Shown: positions 26,807 to 36,524 of the stretch, piece after piece | How positions within the stretch are numbered: the first letter of the stretch is position 1 | Layout: each line of letters begins with the position of its first letter | Origin: Bacteroidota bacterium | GTDB taxonomy: Bacteria; Bacteroidota; Bacteroidia; Bacteroidales; Prolixibacteraceae | Reading direction: 5' to 3' | Assembly: GCA_030698405.1 (NCBI GenBank) | Contig: JAUYMU010000004.1 | Coordinates: 17,479 to 81,478, forward strand | DNA length: 64,000 nucleotides | Made by a program: the position numbers and the translations under genes | The notes under the pieces: generated by a model | Seen by the model: the letters and a program-made list of their open reading frames with translations, nothing else | The model's database searches: none | What the model was told of the DNA's origin: nothing

Positions 26807-27745
26807 ATGAAAAAAAACATTAGAATAGGCACTCGTGGCAGCCAATTAGCACTGTATCAGGCAAAAAAGGTAAAAGCCACGCTCGAAATCTTATTTCCTG
26901 AACTTCAGGTTGAACTGGAAATTATAAAAACCAAAGGTGACAAAATTCTCGATGTTGCGCTCTCAAAAATCGGAGACAAGGGTTTATTCACCAAAGAAAT
27001 TGAAAATGCGCTGATCGATGGATCGGTAGATTTGGCTGTTCACAGCTTGAAAGACCTTCCAACCGCCTTGCCTGAAGGACTAAAATTAGGCGCAGTACTG
27101 GAGCGTGGAGAATTTCGTGATGCACTGGTTAGTAAAGATGGCAAAAAGCTGTCGGAACTTGGAGCCGGCGATGTGGTGGCCACTTCCAGCTTGCGCCGCC
27201 AGGCCGGGTTAATGAAAATGAACAATCAGATTATCATCAAAGATATTCGCGGAAACGTCAATTCGCGTCTGCAAAAAATGGAAGATGGTTATTGCGATGC
27301 AATGATCATGGCTGCAGCCGGATTGCAACGCCTTGGGCTTGAAAAATACATTACCGAAATAATTGATCCTGAATTAATTGTACCGGCTGTTAGTCAGGGT
27401 GCAATTGCCATCGAAATCCGTTTAAATGATCCTGAAGTTGAATTTCTGATGGAAAAAATTAATCACATAGAAACATGGAATGCCATCACTGCCGAACGTG
27501 CTTTTCTGGCACATTTACAGGGAGGATGCCAGGTTCCACTGGGTTGTTTCTCGAAAATTGAAAACGGTATTTTAACCATGAACGGATTTGTCGCTTCGGT
27601 TGATGGAAGCCAGTTTATCAACGAGACCATTTCAGGTGAAATAAGCAAAGGCGCTGAACTGGGAGTTCAAATGGCAGAAAAAATGCTTGCCAAAGGAGCG
27701 CTCGGAATTTTGAACCAAATAAAATCAATCAAACCTACAAACTAA
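26807..27745 (+). CDS. hemC: Porphobilinogen deaminase (hydroxymethylbilane synthase)
   Basis: 312 residues. It polymerises four porphobilinogen units into hydroxymethylbilane using a dipyrromethane cofactor. Seen: RIGTRGSQLALYQA at the start, VHSLKDLPT, SSLRRQA, DIRGNVNSRL and the cofactor-attachment Cys241 in GGCQVPLGC. It ends 5 bases before hemD. Confidence 0.95.
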   Translation: MKKNIRIGTRGSQLALYQAKKVKATLEILFPELQVELEIIKTKGDKILDVALSKIGDKGLFTKEIENALIDGSVDLAVHSLKDLPTALPEGLKLGAVLERGEFRDALVSKDGKKLSELGAGDVVATSSLRRQAGLMKMNNQIIIKDIRGNVNSRLQKMEDGYCDAMIMAAAGLQRLGLEKYITEIIDPELIVPAVSQGAIAIEIRLNDPEVEFLMEKINHIETWNAITAERAFLAHLQGGCQVPLGCFSKIENGILTMNGFVASVDGSQFINETISGEISKGAELGVQMAEKMLAKGALGILNQIKSIKPTN

Positions 27746-27750
27746 ACAAA

Positions 27751-28536
27751 ATGAGCAAATTACTTGAAGATAAGGTGTTCATTTCAACCCGTCCGGCTGG
27801 ACAGTCAGCCGAACTGGAAAGCCTTTTATCGGAAGAATCGGCCACCCTGATTGCAATGCCAACCATTGAAATTCGCCCGCTGCCGCTTGATGAATTTTCA
27901 TGGCTGCAGCTTAAAAATCTCGAATCATTTAACTGGATTGTATTTACCAGCCCGAATGGCCTGAAATTTTTCTTCGCCCGTCTGTTCGACCTTCAGAACA
28001 ATTATGGCTTACCCGAACATTTGAAAATAGCGGTAGTTGGTAAAAAAACAGCCGCTCACCTCGAATGTTATGGTACATCTGCCGAATTTATCAATCTGGG
28101 AAATACTGCCGAAGATTTTTCTACCGATTTTTACCATCGCGTAAGCCCTGGCGAACGGGTTCTTTTCCCAATTGGAAACCTTGCACGGTCGGTAATCGAA
28201 GATAAAATCTCGAAAAAAGCCATCTGTACAAGGGTGCTTTTTTATGAAACAGTCATTCCGGCCACCATCAACGAAAACACTTTGCAACTGATTGTTAAGG
28301 ATCAGTACGATATGATTATACTCACCAGTCCTTCCGGATGCAGTAATTTGCTAAAACTGGTTTCAGAAAAAATGGACACAGCTACCCTCCGGTTGGTTTG
28401 CATCGGGCAGACCACTTCCGCAGAAGTTATCCGAAGTGGGCTCGAACCGCTAATTACCGCCGGTATGGCAAATTCACAGGGAATTTCGTCAGCAATTATC
28501 AATTATTTTCAGAAGAAACAACTTATAAACAATTAA
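27751..28536 (+). CDS. hemD: Uroporphyrinogen-III synthase
   Basis: 261 residues. Cyclises hydroxymethylbilane with inversion of ring D. The family is poorly conserved; visible marks are [41 protein letters not shown], and [13 protein letters not shown] with [13 protein letters not shown]. Placement between hemC and hemB (2-base gap to hemB) strongly supports the call. Confidence 0.9.
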   Translation: MSKLLEDKVFISTRPAGQSAELESLLSEESATLIAMPTIEIRPLPLDEFSWLQLKNLESFNWIVFTSPNGLKFFFARLFDLQNNYGLPEHLKIAVVGKKTAAHLECYGTSAEFINLGNTAEDFSTDFYHRVSPGERVLFPIGNLARSVIEDKISKKAICTRVLFYETVIPATINENTLQLIVKDQYDMIILTSPSGCSNLLKLVSEKMDTATLRLVCIGQTTSAEVIRSGLEPLITAGMANSQGISSAIINYFQKKQLINN

Positions 28537-28538
28537 CT

Positions 28539-29507
28539 ATGTCTTTTCCAACAACACGACTCAGGAGATTAAGACAAACCCCTGTTTTAAGAAATTTGGT
28601 GCGCGAAACAATTCTTACCCGCGACGATCTGATCATGCCTCTTTTTGTATGCCCCGGAACCGGAGTTGTCAACCCAATTTCATCAATGCCGGGCAATTCG
28701 CAACTTTCGGTTGACATGCTGGTGGAAGAATGTCGTCGTTTGTATGGAATTGGTATTCAGGCAGTCCTTCTGTTTGGTATTCCTGAACACAAAGACGAAC
28801 ACGGTCTGGTGGCCTGCGAACACAACGGAATTGTGCAGCAAGCCGTTCGTGCTTTAAAAAAGGCCTTGCCCGATTTATATGTAATTGCCGATGTTTGCAA
28901 CTGCGAATACACGGTTCATGGTCATTGCGGAACCATTGTAGATGGTGATGTACACAACGACCTGACCATCGAAACCCTTGCCCGACAATCGGTTTCGCTT
29001 GCTCAGGAAGGTGTTGACATGGTTGCCCCGAGCGATATGATGGACGGACGCGTAGGTGTCATCCGCAAAGCGCTCGACGAATACGGATTTTACAATCTGC
29101 CCATCATGGCTTATTCGGCCAAATATGCCTCCAGCTTTTACGGTCCTTTCCGCGAAGCTGCAGAGAGCGCTCCGAAATTCGGAAACCGTTCAACTTACCA
29201 GATGGATCCTGCAAATGGAAACGAAGCTTTGCGCGAGGTGGCACTCGACATCGAAGAAGGCGCCGACATTGTGATGGTAAAACCTGCATTGAGCTATCTC
29301 GATGTGATTCAGCGTGTAAAAACCACTTTCAATATTCCGATTGCTGCCTATAATGTGAGCGGCGAATATTCGATGGTGAAAGCAGCAGCAGCCAATGGCT
29401 GGATCGACGAAAAACGGATGGTGCGCGAAATCCTGACTTCCATCAAACGTGCAGGATCAGACATCATCATTTCGTATCATGCCCAGGATATCGTGAAAGA
29501 ACTGTAA
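28539..29507 (+). CDS. hemB: Delta-aminolevulinic acid dehydratase (porphobilinogen synthase)
   Basis: 322 residues from the ATG at 28539. A longer in-frame extension into hemD exists but would duplicate coding and is not family-like. Condenses two 5-aminolevulinate into porphobilinogen. Metal-site cysteines lie in [14 protein letters not shown] (C120, C122, C130), suggesting a Zn-type enzyme. The Schiff-base lysines are K195 ([13 protein letters not shown]) and K248 ([11 protein letters not shown]). hemL follows after one base. Confidence 0.95.
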   Translation: MSFPTTRLRRLRQTPVLRNLVRETILTRDDLIMPLFVCPGTGVVNPISSMPGNSQLSVDMLVEECRRLYGIGIQAVLLFGIPEHKDEHGLVACEHNGIVQQAVRALKKALPDLYVIADVCNCEYTVHGHCGTIVDGDVHNDLTIETLARQSVSLAQEGVDMVAPSDMMDGRVGVIRKALDEYGFYNLPIMAYSAKYASSFYGPFREAAESAPKFGNRSTYQMDPANGNEALREVALDIEEGADIVMVKPALSYLDVIQRVKTTFNIPIAAYNVSGEYSMVKAAAANGWIDEKRMVREILTSIKRAGSDIIISYHAQDIVKEL

Positions 29508-29508
29508 A

Positions 29509-30813
29509 ATGAAAAACTACACCCAAAGCATTGCAGCTTTTCAGGAAGCTCAAAAACATATTCCGGGCGGAGTAAATTCGCCTGTCCGTTCGTTTAAAAG
29601 TGTTGACGGCGATCCGTTGTTTATCGCCAGTGCCAAAGGCGCCAAGGTTTTCGACATCGACGGTCACGAATACATCGACTATGTTGGTTCGTGGGGACCA
29701 ATGATCTTGGGACACGCACATCCCGATGTGATCATGGCCATTCAGAAAACCGCAGCAAAAGGAACCAGTTTTGGCGCCCCTACCCTTTTTGAAACCGAAA
29801 TGGCCATGCAAATAAAAAAGATGGTTCCATCCATCGAAAGTGTTCGCATGGTTAACTCCGGAACCGAGGCTACAATGAGTGCGCTTCGTTTGGCCCGCGG
29901 CTATACTGGTCGCGATAAGGTCGTGAAATTCGAAGGTTGCTACCACGGTCACAACGACAGTTTCCTGATTAAAGCAGGTTCGGGCGCACTGACCTTCGGA
30001 ACGCCCAATTCTCCGGGAGTAACTTCCGGAACTGCAAAAGATACACTTACCGCCCGTTTCAACGATCTTGATTCGGTAAAAGAACTGTTCAACCAATACG
30101 CAGAGCAGATTGCCGGCGTAATAATTGAACCGGTAACCGGCAATATGGGTGTAGTAATTCCTGAACATGAATTCATGCAGGGAGTCAGAGACCTTTGCAC
30201 CAAATACGGATGTGTTTTGATCTTTGATGAAGTGATGACTGGTTTCCGGCTTTCAAAAGGAGGTGCACAACAAATTCTCGGCATCACTCCCGACCTGACT
30301 TGCTTTGGAAAAATTATTGGCGGTGGATTACCTGTTGGCGCTTATGGCGGCAAACAGGTAATCATGGATAAATTAGCGCCAAAAGGCCCTGTTTATCAGG
30401 CCGGAACGCTCTCCGGAAATCCGCTTGCCATGTCTGCCGGACTCACTACACTGAAAATTCTGGACGAAACCGATGGTTTTTACGATATGCTCGAAGAAAA
30501 ATCGGCACGTTTGGGCGACGGAATTAAAAAATGTCTGGAAGACCTGAACTTCCCCGGAGTTCTAAACCGCGTGGGTTCTATGTTTACCCTGTTCTTTACT
30601 GAAGAAGCAAAAGTGAATTCCTATGCTGATGCCTGCAGATGCAACACTGAAACTTATGCCATATTTTTCAAAATGTCTTTGGAAAGTGGCATTTATCTTG
30701 CGCCATCTCAATTTGAAGCGGGATTTATGTCGGCTGCACACACTTCCAAAAAGATTGACAAAACCATTGAAGCGACCTACGAGGCATTGAAGGCGTTGAA
30801 GTTATCTAATTGA
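29509..30813 (+). CDS. hemL: Glutamate-1-semialdehyde 2,1-aminomutase
   Basis: 434 residues. PLP enzyme making 5-aminolevulinate from glutamate-1-semialdehyde. Seen: [12 protein letters not shown] at the start, [16 protein letters not shown], the PLP-site [10 protein letters not shown] and lysine K268 in [17 protein letters not shown]. Normal length, tightly packed behind hemB (1-base gap). Confidence 0.95.
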   Translation: MKNYTQSIAAFQEAQKHIPGGVNSPVRSFKSVDGDPLFIASAKGAKVFDIDGHEYIDYVGSWGPMILGHAHPDVIMAIQKTAAKGTSFGAPTLFETEMAMQIKKMVPSIESVRMVNSGTEATMSALRLARGYTGRDKVVKFEGCYHGHNDSFLIKAGSGALTFGTPNSPGVTSGTAKDTLTARFNDLDSVKELFNQYAEQIAGVIIEPVTGNMGVVIPEHEFMQGVRDLCTKYGCVLIFDEVMTGFRLSKGGAQQILGITPDLTCFGKIIGGGLPVGAYGGKQVIMDKLAPKGPVYQAGTLSGNPLAMSAGLTTLKILDETDGFYDMLEEKSARLGDGIKKCLEDLNFPGVLNRVGSMFTLFFTEEAKVNSYADACRCNTETYAIFFKMSLESGIYLAPSQFEAGFMSAAHTSKKIDKTIEATYEALKALKLSN

Positions 30814-30929
30814 TATTCAATAACAATTTAAAACAAAATAACTCTGGCAGCATTTTTGAAGTAGGACTTGTGCTGAAAAAATTGAAAACGAATTTCAGCG
30901 AAAACAGGAAACAATTAATACTTACGATC

Positions 30930-32231
30930 ATGAAAACAAAAATTGGAATCTTAGTTTTGGCTTTAAGCACAAGCTTCTTCAGTTTGCAGGCACAACGCAC
31001 AGTTACTACTGCCCGTGCAGCTAGTTACGATATAAGCGACAACCTCGATTTGGATGCAGTAGCTTCCATTTTCGGTGATTCAGAAAATCTGGAGGACTTT
31101 GAACGCAGACTGAACGATCCGGAGAACCGGATTTCGAATCTCGACCTGAATGAAGATGGTTACATCGACTACCTGCGTGTACTCGAAAACTCTTCCGACC
31201 GTAATTCACTGGTGATTGTGCAGGCAGTTCTGGATAAAGATGTTTATCAGGATGTTGCAACCATTGAAATTGAAAGGGTGCAAAACGGAAATCCACGTGT
31301 GCAAATTGTTGGTGATTCCTACATTTATGGTTCAAACTATATTATTGAACCTGTATATGTTCGCACACCAGTGATTTTCTCCTTTTTCTGGAGTCCACGA
31401 TACATTACCTACCATTCACCCTACTATTGGGACTATTATCCAAGTTGGTACAGTTATTACAGACCTTATTCCCCGTTCAGATATCAAAGGAATGTATATG
31501 TGCATATTAACAGGTACAATACTTACCATCGTTCAACTACCCGTAATATCTATTTTTCAGGAGATAACTACAATCGGATCCGCAGAAGTGATTATGCTTC
31601 AAGGTATCCCAGCCGTACTTTTGAGAGCAGGAATGCAGGCGTGAAAAACCGATATGAACTGGATCAGAGAAGGCCGAACAATCAGGCGAACCGTCAGCGA
31701 AGCAATGATGTTGAGCGGTCAACTAACCGTCAGTATCAAAACAACAGCAGAGTCAGTTCCGGAAGCAATGAAAGACAAAGGAATGTAAACGAGAACAGAC
31801 GCCCGGGATCGAATGTACAGATGGGTACAAATCAATCCAGAACAAGGGAAAACAGCAATATAAATACAACGCGTGAGAGATCAAACTCTTCCAACGGACA
31901 AGTACAAATGAAGTCGGCCAATGCAAATCAGGGAAGTTCGGTTTCAAGAGGCCAATCTTCATCAACACCAAACAGAGCTGCAACCCAGGTTCAGACAAAT
32001 AAGCGGAATACTGATTCCCGAAGCCAATCTGTTTCAAGACCAGAACCAAACAGGTCGCAGAATCGGGTTGAAGCTCCACAAAGAAGTTCTGCTCCCAGAG
32101 AAAAATCAGCTTCAGTAGCAGGCCAGAGCAGATCAAACACACAGGTGCAACAAGCTCAGCCAAGTGAAAGAAGATCTGAATCACCAAGAAATGATGACAA
32201 AAAAGAAAGTGGGAATAACCGAAGAAGATAA
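30930..32231 (+). CDS. Secreted protein with Tyr-rich centre and Arg/Asn/Ser/Gln-rich low-complexity tail
   Basis: 433 residues from the ATG at 30930, chosen because it starts a good signal peptide (MKTKIGILVLALSTSFFSLQ); an upstream in-frame start adds a poor 40-residue leader. Residues ~30-130 form an alpha/beta region with an EF-hand-like DLNEDGYIDYLRV. The middle is dense in Tyr/Trp/Pro (about 150-190). Residues ~230-433 are disordered, basic and Asn/Ser/Gln/Arg-rich. Similar uncharacterised proteins are common in Bacteroidota; function unknown. It sits inside the heme cluster between hemL and hemE, 117 bases after hemL. Confidence 0.75.
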   Translation: MKTKIGILVLALSTSFFSLQAQRTVTTARAASYDISDNLDLDAVASIFGDSENLEDFERRLNDPENRISNLDLNEDGYIDYLRVLENSSDRNSLVIVQAVLDKDVYQDVATIEIERVQNGNPRVQIVGDSYIYGSNYIIEPVYVRTPVIFSFFWSPRYITYHSPYYWDYYPSWYSYYRPYSPFRYQRNVYVHINRYNTYHRSTTRNIYFSGDNYNRIRRSDYASRYPSRTFESRNAGVKNRYELDQRRPNNQANRQRSNDVERSTNRQYQNNSRVSSGSNERQRNVNENRRPGSNVQMGTNQSRTRENSNINTTRERSNSSNGQVQMKSANANQGSSVSRGQSSSTPNRAATQVQTNKRNTDSRSQSVSRPEPNRSQNRVEAPQRSSAPREKSASVAGQSRSNTQVQQAQPSERRSESPRNDDKKESGNNRRR

Positions 32232-32258
32232 TATTTCTAAAAATTAAATCTATATATC

Positions 32259-33293
32259 TTGACTACAAATTCGATTCTACTAAAAACACTCAAGGGAGAG
32301 CAAACCGAACGGCCCCCTGTTTGGTTTATGAGACAAGCGGGCAGAGTGTTGCCTTCATACATGAAGATCAAAGAAAATTACACATTCTGGCAGATGATGC
32401 AGAATCCGGAAGTAGCGTCCAAAGTGACGCTACTTCCTATTGATGACTTGGGGGTTGATGCCGGGATTTTATTCTCTGACATTTTGGTTATCCCACATGC
32501 GCTGGGCATGGGACTGGAGTTCAACGACAGTGGTCCGGTTTTCGATCAGCCATTGGCATTTCGTGAAAATCCGCTGATCGGTCTTAATGCTGATCCATCC
32601 AAACTGAATTACATTTATTCGGTAATCGACCAAATCGTCCGCACAAAAAAAGAAGAAACTCCTCTGATTGGTTTTTGCGGTGCACCCTTAACGGTTTTGC
32701 TGTTTATGCTTCAAGGTCTGGGTCGCAAAGGAGATTTTCCTGATGCCATTAAATTCATCTATCAAAACAAGGAAACTACCCGTCAACTGATTGATGTGGT
32801 GACCGAACTTTCAATTGTTTATGCAGAAGGTCAGATAGAACACGGAGTCGATGTTTTCCAGTTGTTTGATACCCATGCCGGATTAATTCCAGCTGATTTA
32901 TACAAGGAACTGTTTATGCCTTCGATCCGGAGAATTGGCGATGCTGTGCGTGAAAAAGGTATTCCGTTTATTTTCTTTCCCAAAGGGCTGGGAACAGGAA
33001 TTGCCGACATTTCGCCCGATGACTGCGACTTTCTAAGCATCGACTGGCAAACTCCGCTCGATACTGCCAGAAAAATAGTTCACCCGAAAATCGGGTTACA
33101 AGGCAATATTGATCCGCGCATGTTGTATTCAAGCCAGCCTGAAATTGAAAAGGCACTTCAGCCGTACATCGAATTTGGTAAAAACAATCAAAACTGGATT
33201 TTCAACCTTGGCCACGGTTTTATGCCGGGCATTTCGGTCGAAAACGCACGTTTTCTGGCCGATTGGGTGAAAAGAACAGACTGGAAACGATAA
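32259..33293 (+). CDS. hemE: Uroporphyrinogen decarboxylase
   Basis: 344 residues. Decarboxylates the four acetate side chains of uroporphyrinogen III to give coproporphyrinogen III. Seen: PPVWFMRQAGRVLPSY, ILFSDILVIPHALG, GFCGAPLTVLLFML, the VFQLFDTHAG motif and LGHGFMPGISVEN. The start is TTG at 32259; no ATG lies at a suitable place, since the next Met is inside the conserved WFMRQAGR motif. It starts 27 bases after the secreted protein. Confidence 0.94.
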   Translation: MTTNSILLKTLKGEQTERPPVWFMRQAGRVLPSYMKIKENYTFWQMMQNPEVASKVTLLPIDDLGVDAGILFSDILVIPHALGMGLEFNDSGPVFDQPLAFRENPLIGLNADPSKLNYIYSVIDQIVRTKKEETPLIGFCGAPLTVLLFMLQGLGRKGDFPDAIKFIYQNKETTRQLIDVVTELSIVYAEGQIEHGVDVFQLFDTHAGLIPADLYKELFMPSIRRIGDAVREKGIPFIFFPKGLGTGIADISPDDCDFLSIDWQTPLDTARKIVHPKIGLQGNIDPRMLYSSQPEIEKALQPYIEFGKNNQNWIFNLGHGFMPGISVENARFLADWVKRTDWKR

Positions 33294-33536
33294 GTAGTTC
33301 CAAGTTTCAGGTTTAAAGTTCCAAGTTATCCTTCGATTGAGACTTTATCAATAATTTAATGAATTGAAACTATAGGTAACGCTTTTGGAAAATAACTAAG
33401 AAGGAAGTATCATGAATCCCAGTCTTAAGAACTATTTAATTAAGAAAGAAATATCGAACAAGGAATAAGAAACAAGAAAATGCCGGACAAGAGCACAACT
33501 TGGAACTTTGAACTTTGAACTTGAAACTCCATTGCT
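33294..33536. other. hemE-hemN spacer bounded by inverted CAAGTTT-type repeats
   Basis: Tract 33296-33327 (AGTTCCAAGTTTCAGG...) and tract 33497-33528 are imperfect reverse complements and bracket ~170 bases. Inside is a 18-residue ORF (33412-33468) with an AAGGAAG word before its ATG. I cannot support it as a gene. No promoter for hemN was recognised. Confidence 0.55.
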
Positions 33537-34913
33537 ATGATCAACCGCGAATTACTCGAAAAATACAACCATCCGGTTCCACGATACACCAGTTATCCGC
33601 CGGCCAATTTCTTTACCGACGAATTTGGTCCGGCAAAGTATTTGAAGGCCGTCGACGATTCAAATGGATGGAAACCACAAAATATTTCGATTTACATTCA
33701 CATTCCCTTTTGCCTGAAAATGTGCTTTTTCTGCGGGTGCAATTCGTATGCTTTGCGTCAGAAAGAGGTGGTTGATGCATACCATAAAGCACTCATTCAG
33801 GAAATAAAAATGGTGACATCGCGGCTCGATAAAAACCGTAAAGTTTCACAGATTCATTACGGCGGAGGCACGCCAAACGCCGTTCCTGTAGAATATCTTC
33901 AGGAAATCAACGAACTACTTTTTTCAACTTTTCAGTTTATTCCTGATCCTGAAATTGCCATAGAAGTCAATCCAGCTTATCTAACTTTTGAGCAGATGAC
34001 CGGACTAAAAAAAGCCGGGTTTAATCGGTTCAGCCTTGGAATTCAGGATTTTGATACGGAAGTATTGGATGCAGTAAACCGCGATAAACCCGGAATGCCG
34101 GTTCAGGAATTAATGGCATTTTTAAAACAGGATTCGCCGGAAATAGCTGTAAACCTTGATTTTATTTACGGTTTACCAAAACAAACTGCCTTAAATTTTG
34201 CTGAAACCATTCAGAAAGCGATAGAGTTAAAACCAGATCGGTTGGTTACTTTTTCGTATGCACATGTGCCGTGGGTAAGCAAAATTCAGAAGAAACTGGA
34301 GAAAGTCGGACTTCCGGCCAGTGACGAAAAAATCAAAATGTTCGAAGCAGCTTATTCGCTTCTTACGCAAAACGGATACGAAGCAATTGGAATGGACCAT
34401 TACGCCAATGCAAATGATGAGCTCACCATTGCCCGCAAAAACAAACAATTGCACCGCAACTTTCAGGGATATTGCACCCGCCGCACCACCGGTCAGGTGT
34501 ATGCTTTCGGAGTGACAGGAATCAGCCAGCTGAGCGGAGTTTATGCCCAGAATACCAAATCAATCGACGAATACATTGCCAAGATAAATCAGGGAGAACT
34601 AACCACCATCAAAGGATATGCACTCACTGACCAACAAGTAATTGTGCGCGAAGTAATCAATGAATTGATGTGCAACGAGCAGATTGTCTGGAATGGAATC
34701 GGCGAACGTCTCGGGTTCACTTCCGAAGAAATAAAAAAGAATACGACTTACAATCCTGAATTGCTACAACAATTTGAAGCTGACGGAATTATCAGCCTTT
34801 CAGAAGAAAAAATACAGATTACCCCGGACGGACAATTGTTTATCAGAAATGTAGCAGCTTCACTCGATCCGTTGACCCAGGCCGGGCAAACCAACTTTTC
34901 AAAACCAGTGTAA
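33537..34913 (+). CDS. hemN: Oxygen-independent coproporphyrinogen III oxidase
   Basis: 458 residues. Radical SAM enzyme that oxidatively decarboxylates two propionates of coproporphyrinogen III. The cluster motif is C59-x3-C63-x2-C66-G-C68 in HIPFCLKMCFFCGCN, the HemN arrangement including the fourth Cys. Also seen: IHYGGGTPN, NRFSLGIQDF, DFIYGLPKQT and the C-terminal HemN domain (RVGFAFG-type GVTGISQLSG region). Length matches true HemN rather than HemW. Confidence 0.94.
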   Translation: MINRELLEKYNHPVPRYTSYPPANFFTDEFGPAKYLKAVDDSNGWKPQNISIYIHIPFCLKMCFFCGCNSYALRQKEVVDAYHKALIQEIKMVTSRLDKNRKVSQIHYGGGTPNAVPVEYLQEINELLFSTFQFIPDPEIAIEVNPAYLTFEQMTGLKKAGFNRFSLGIQDFDTEVLDAVNRDKPGMPVQELMAFLKQDSPEIAVNLDFIYGLPKQTALNFAETIQKAIELKPDRLVTFSYAHVPWVSKIQKKLEKVGLPASDEKIKMFEAAYSLLTQNGYEAIGMDHYANANDELTIARKNKQLHRNFQGYCTRRTTGQVYAFGVTGISQLSGVYAQNTKSIDEYIAKINQGELTTIKGYALTDQQVIVREVINELMCNEQIVWNGIGERLGFTSEEIKKNTTYNPELLQQFEADGIISLSEEKIQITPDGQLFIRNVAASLDPLTQAGQTNFSKPV

Positions 34914-34926
34914 CCACTTTATTACC

Positions 34927-36315
34927 ATGGCTGAATCGCAAAAAATAGAAGTTGTTATTGTTGGCGCCGGATTGACCGGTTTGACAATAGCGCTGTACCT
35001 GAAAAAAGCTGGTATTAATTTCCTGGTCATCGATAAATCTGGAAAAACCGGAGGGGTGATTCAGACGATCAGCGAAAAGGGTTTTGTGTATGAAACAGGT
35101 CCAAATACAGGAGTAGTTTCGCATCCTGAAATGACCGAATTATTTGAGGAACTGGCCGAAAAATGCACACTCGAAGTTGCCGATCCAAATGCAAAACGCC
35201 GCCTGATCTGGAAAAACAACCAATGGAATGCACTTCCTTCAGGACTTTGGTCGGCCATTACCACACCACTTTTTACATGGTACGATAAATTCAGGATTTT
35301 GGGCGAACCTTTCCGTGCAAAGGGAACTGATCCGAACGAAAAACTGGCAGAACTTGTAAAACGGCGGATGGGTGAAAGTTTTCTCGATTATGCTGTCGAT
35401 CCGTTTATCTCCGGAATTTATGCCGGCGATCCTAATAAATTGGTTACCCGGTATGCTTTGCCAAAGCTCTATCAGCTGGAACAGGACTACGGAAGTTTCA
35501 TCAAAGGCGCAATGAAAAAGGCAAAACTTCCGAAGGACGAGCGCACTAAAAAAGCCACCCGGGAAGTATTTTCGGCCAAAGGTGGACTGAGCCGCATGAT
35601 TGAAGCCATGACCGAATCAGTTGGCTCTGAAAATATAATGCTTTCAGTTGAAAATACCATGGTGAAACCAACATCCAACGGATTTCAGCTGCAAATTACC
35701 ACTCCTGAACAATTGATTTCGCTGGAAACTCCGCACCTGGTCACCACCTGCGGAGGATATGCATTGGCGGGACTATTGCCTTTTCTGAATGAAGAGGAAG
35801 TTGCTCCTTTCAATGAACTGAAATATGCTGCTGTTACTCAGGTATTGCTTGGATTCAACAAATGGAAAGGTATGTCGTTAAAGGCTTTTGGCGGATTAGT
35901 TCCGGGAAAGGAAAATAAAAATATTCTTGGTGTATTGTTTACCTCATCGTTTTTTGAAGGTCGTGCCCCAAAAGGTGGTGCTCTGTTATCGGTATTTATG
36001 GGAGGAACCAAACGCCCTGACATTGCTGAAATGGATAATTACGAAATTGAGTCGCTTCTGAACAAAGACCTCCCGCGAATGCTGAGCAACCGATCGTTAA
36101 GTGCCGACATGACCCGTATATTGCGATACCCGAAAGCCATTCCACAATACACCGAAAGCACTGGGAAACGTTATGAAATGATAGAACAACTTCAGCAAAA
36201 ATACCCGGGATTGATTTTAGCCGGAAACATCCGCGACGGCATTGGAATGGCCGACAGGGTAAAACAAGGACGAACTATCGCGGAGGAATTGATAGAAAAA
36301 AAACAGATGGTTTAA
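34927..36315 (+). CDS. hemG: Protoporphyrinogen oxidase (HemY-type)
   Basis: 462 residues. FAD-dependent oxidation of protoporphyrinogen IX to protoporphyrin IX. The N-terminal FAD site is VVIVGAGLTGLTIALYL with GGVIQT. FVYETGPNTG and a C-terminal AGNIRDGIGMADRVKQG FAD-contact segment are present. It starts 13 bases after hemN. The gene name follows the HemY-type (oxygen-using flavoenzyme) usage. Note that it is paired with an oxygen-independent HemN. Confidence 0.9.
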   Translation: MAESQKIEVVIVGAGLTGLTIALYLKKAGINFLVIDKSGKTGGVIQTISEKGFVYETGPNTGVVSHPEMTELFEELAEKCTLEVADPNAKRRLIWKNNQWNALPSGLWSAITTPLFTWYDKFRILGEPFRAKGTDPNEKLAELVKRRMGESFLDYAVDPFISGIYAGDPNKLVTRYALPKLYQLEQDYGSFIKGAMKKAKLPKDERTKKATREVFSAKGGLSRMIEAMTESVGSENIMLSVENTMVKPTSNGFQLQITTPEQLISLETPHLVTTCGGYALAGLLPFLNEEEVAPFNELKYAAVTQVLLGFNKWKGMSLKAFGGLVPGKENKNILGVLFTSSFFEGRAPKGGALLSVFMGGTKRPDIAEMDNYEIESLLNKDLPRMLSNRSLSADMTRILRYPKAIPQYTESTGKRYEMIEQLQQKYPGLILAGNIRDGIGMADRVKQGRTIAEELIEKKQMV

Positions 36316-36353
36316 TTTAAAACTTAGTTTATTGTATCTTTCGGTAGTTTTAT

Positions 36354-36464
36354 GGCTCTGAAAGAGCCAAATATCAATAACCACGGGTGAAACCCGTGGA
36401 AGAAAAGGACAAGAACACAAGGCGCATCTGTAAATTACAATTAAAACATAATGCTGTATGCGCC
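36354..36464 (+). repeat. REP-like interspersed element, copy 2
   Basis: Same order as at 4500-4621: GGCTCT-GAA-AGAGCC (36354-36368), perfect CCACGGGT-GAA-ACCCGTGG (36381-36399), then GGCGCAT (36421-36427) paired with ATGCGCC (36458-36464). It separates hemG from an immunity-like gene. Confidence 0.75.
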
Positions 36465-36524
36465 GCAAAGAATAAAGTTCTTAAAAGTAGAATTAGTATT
36501 TTTAGGCCTGAATACGCAAAAAAA

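Noticed and set aside
28398..28538. 47-residue N-terminal extension of hemB
   Set aside because: It overlaps hemD coding sequence and is not family-like; the ATG at 28539 lies 2 bases after the hemD stop and begins the conserved RLRRLRQTP region.
29467..30168. 233-residue minus-strand ORF opposite hemL
   Set aside because: It is antisense to well-supported hemB/hemL sequence, Cys/Phe/His-rich without domain features; a codon-bias shadow.
30810..30929. 40-residue extension of the low-complexity secreted protein
   Set aside because: The ATG at 30930 begins a clean signal peptide; the extension overlaps the hemL stop.
33412..33468. 18-residue ORF in the hemE-hemN spacer
   Set aside because: Too short, without recognised homology, and embedded in repeat-bounded sequence; mentioned only in the spacer entry.
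36387..36524. 46-residue extension of the WapI-like protein
   Set aside because: The codons derive from the REP-like hairpins; the ATG at 36525 starts the structured protein.
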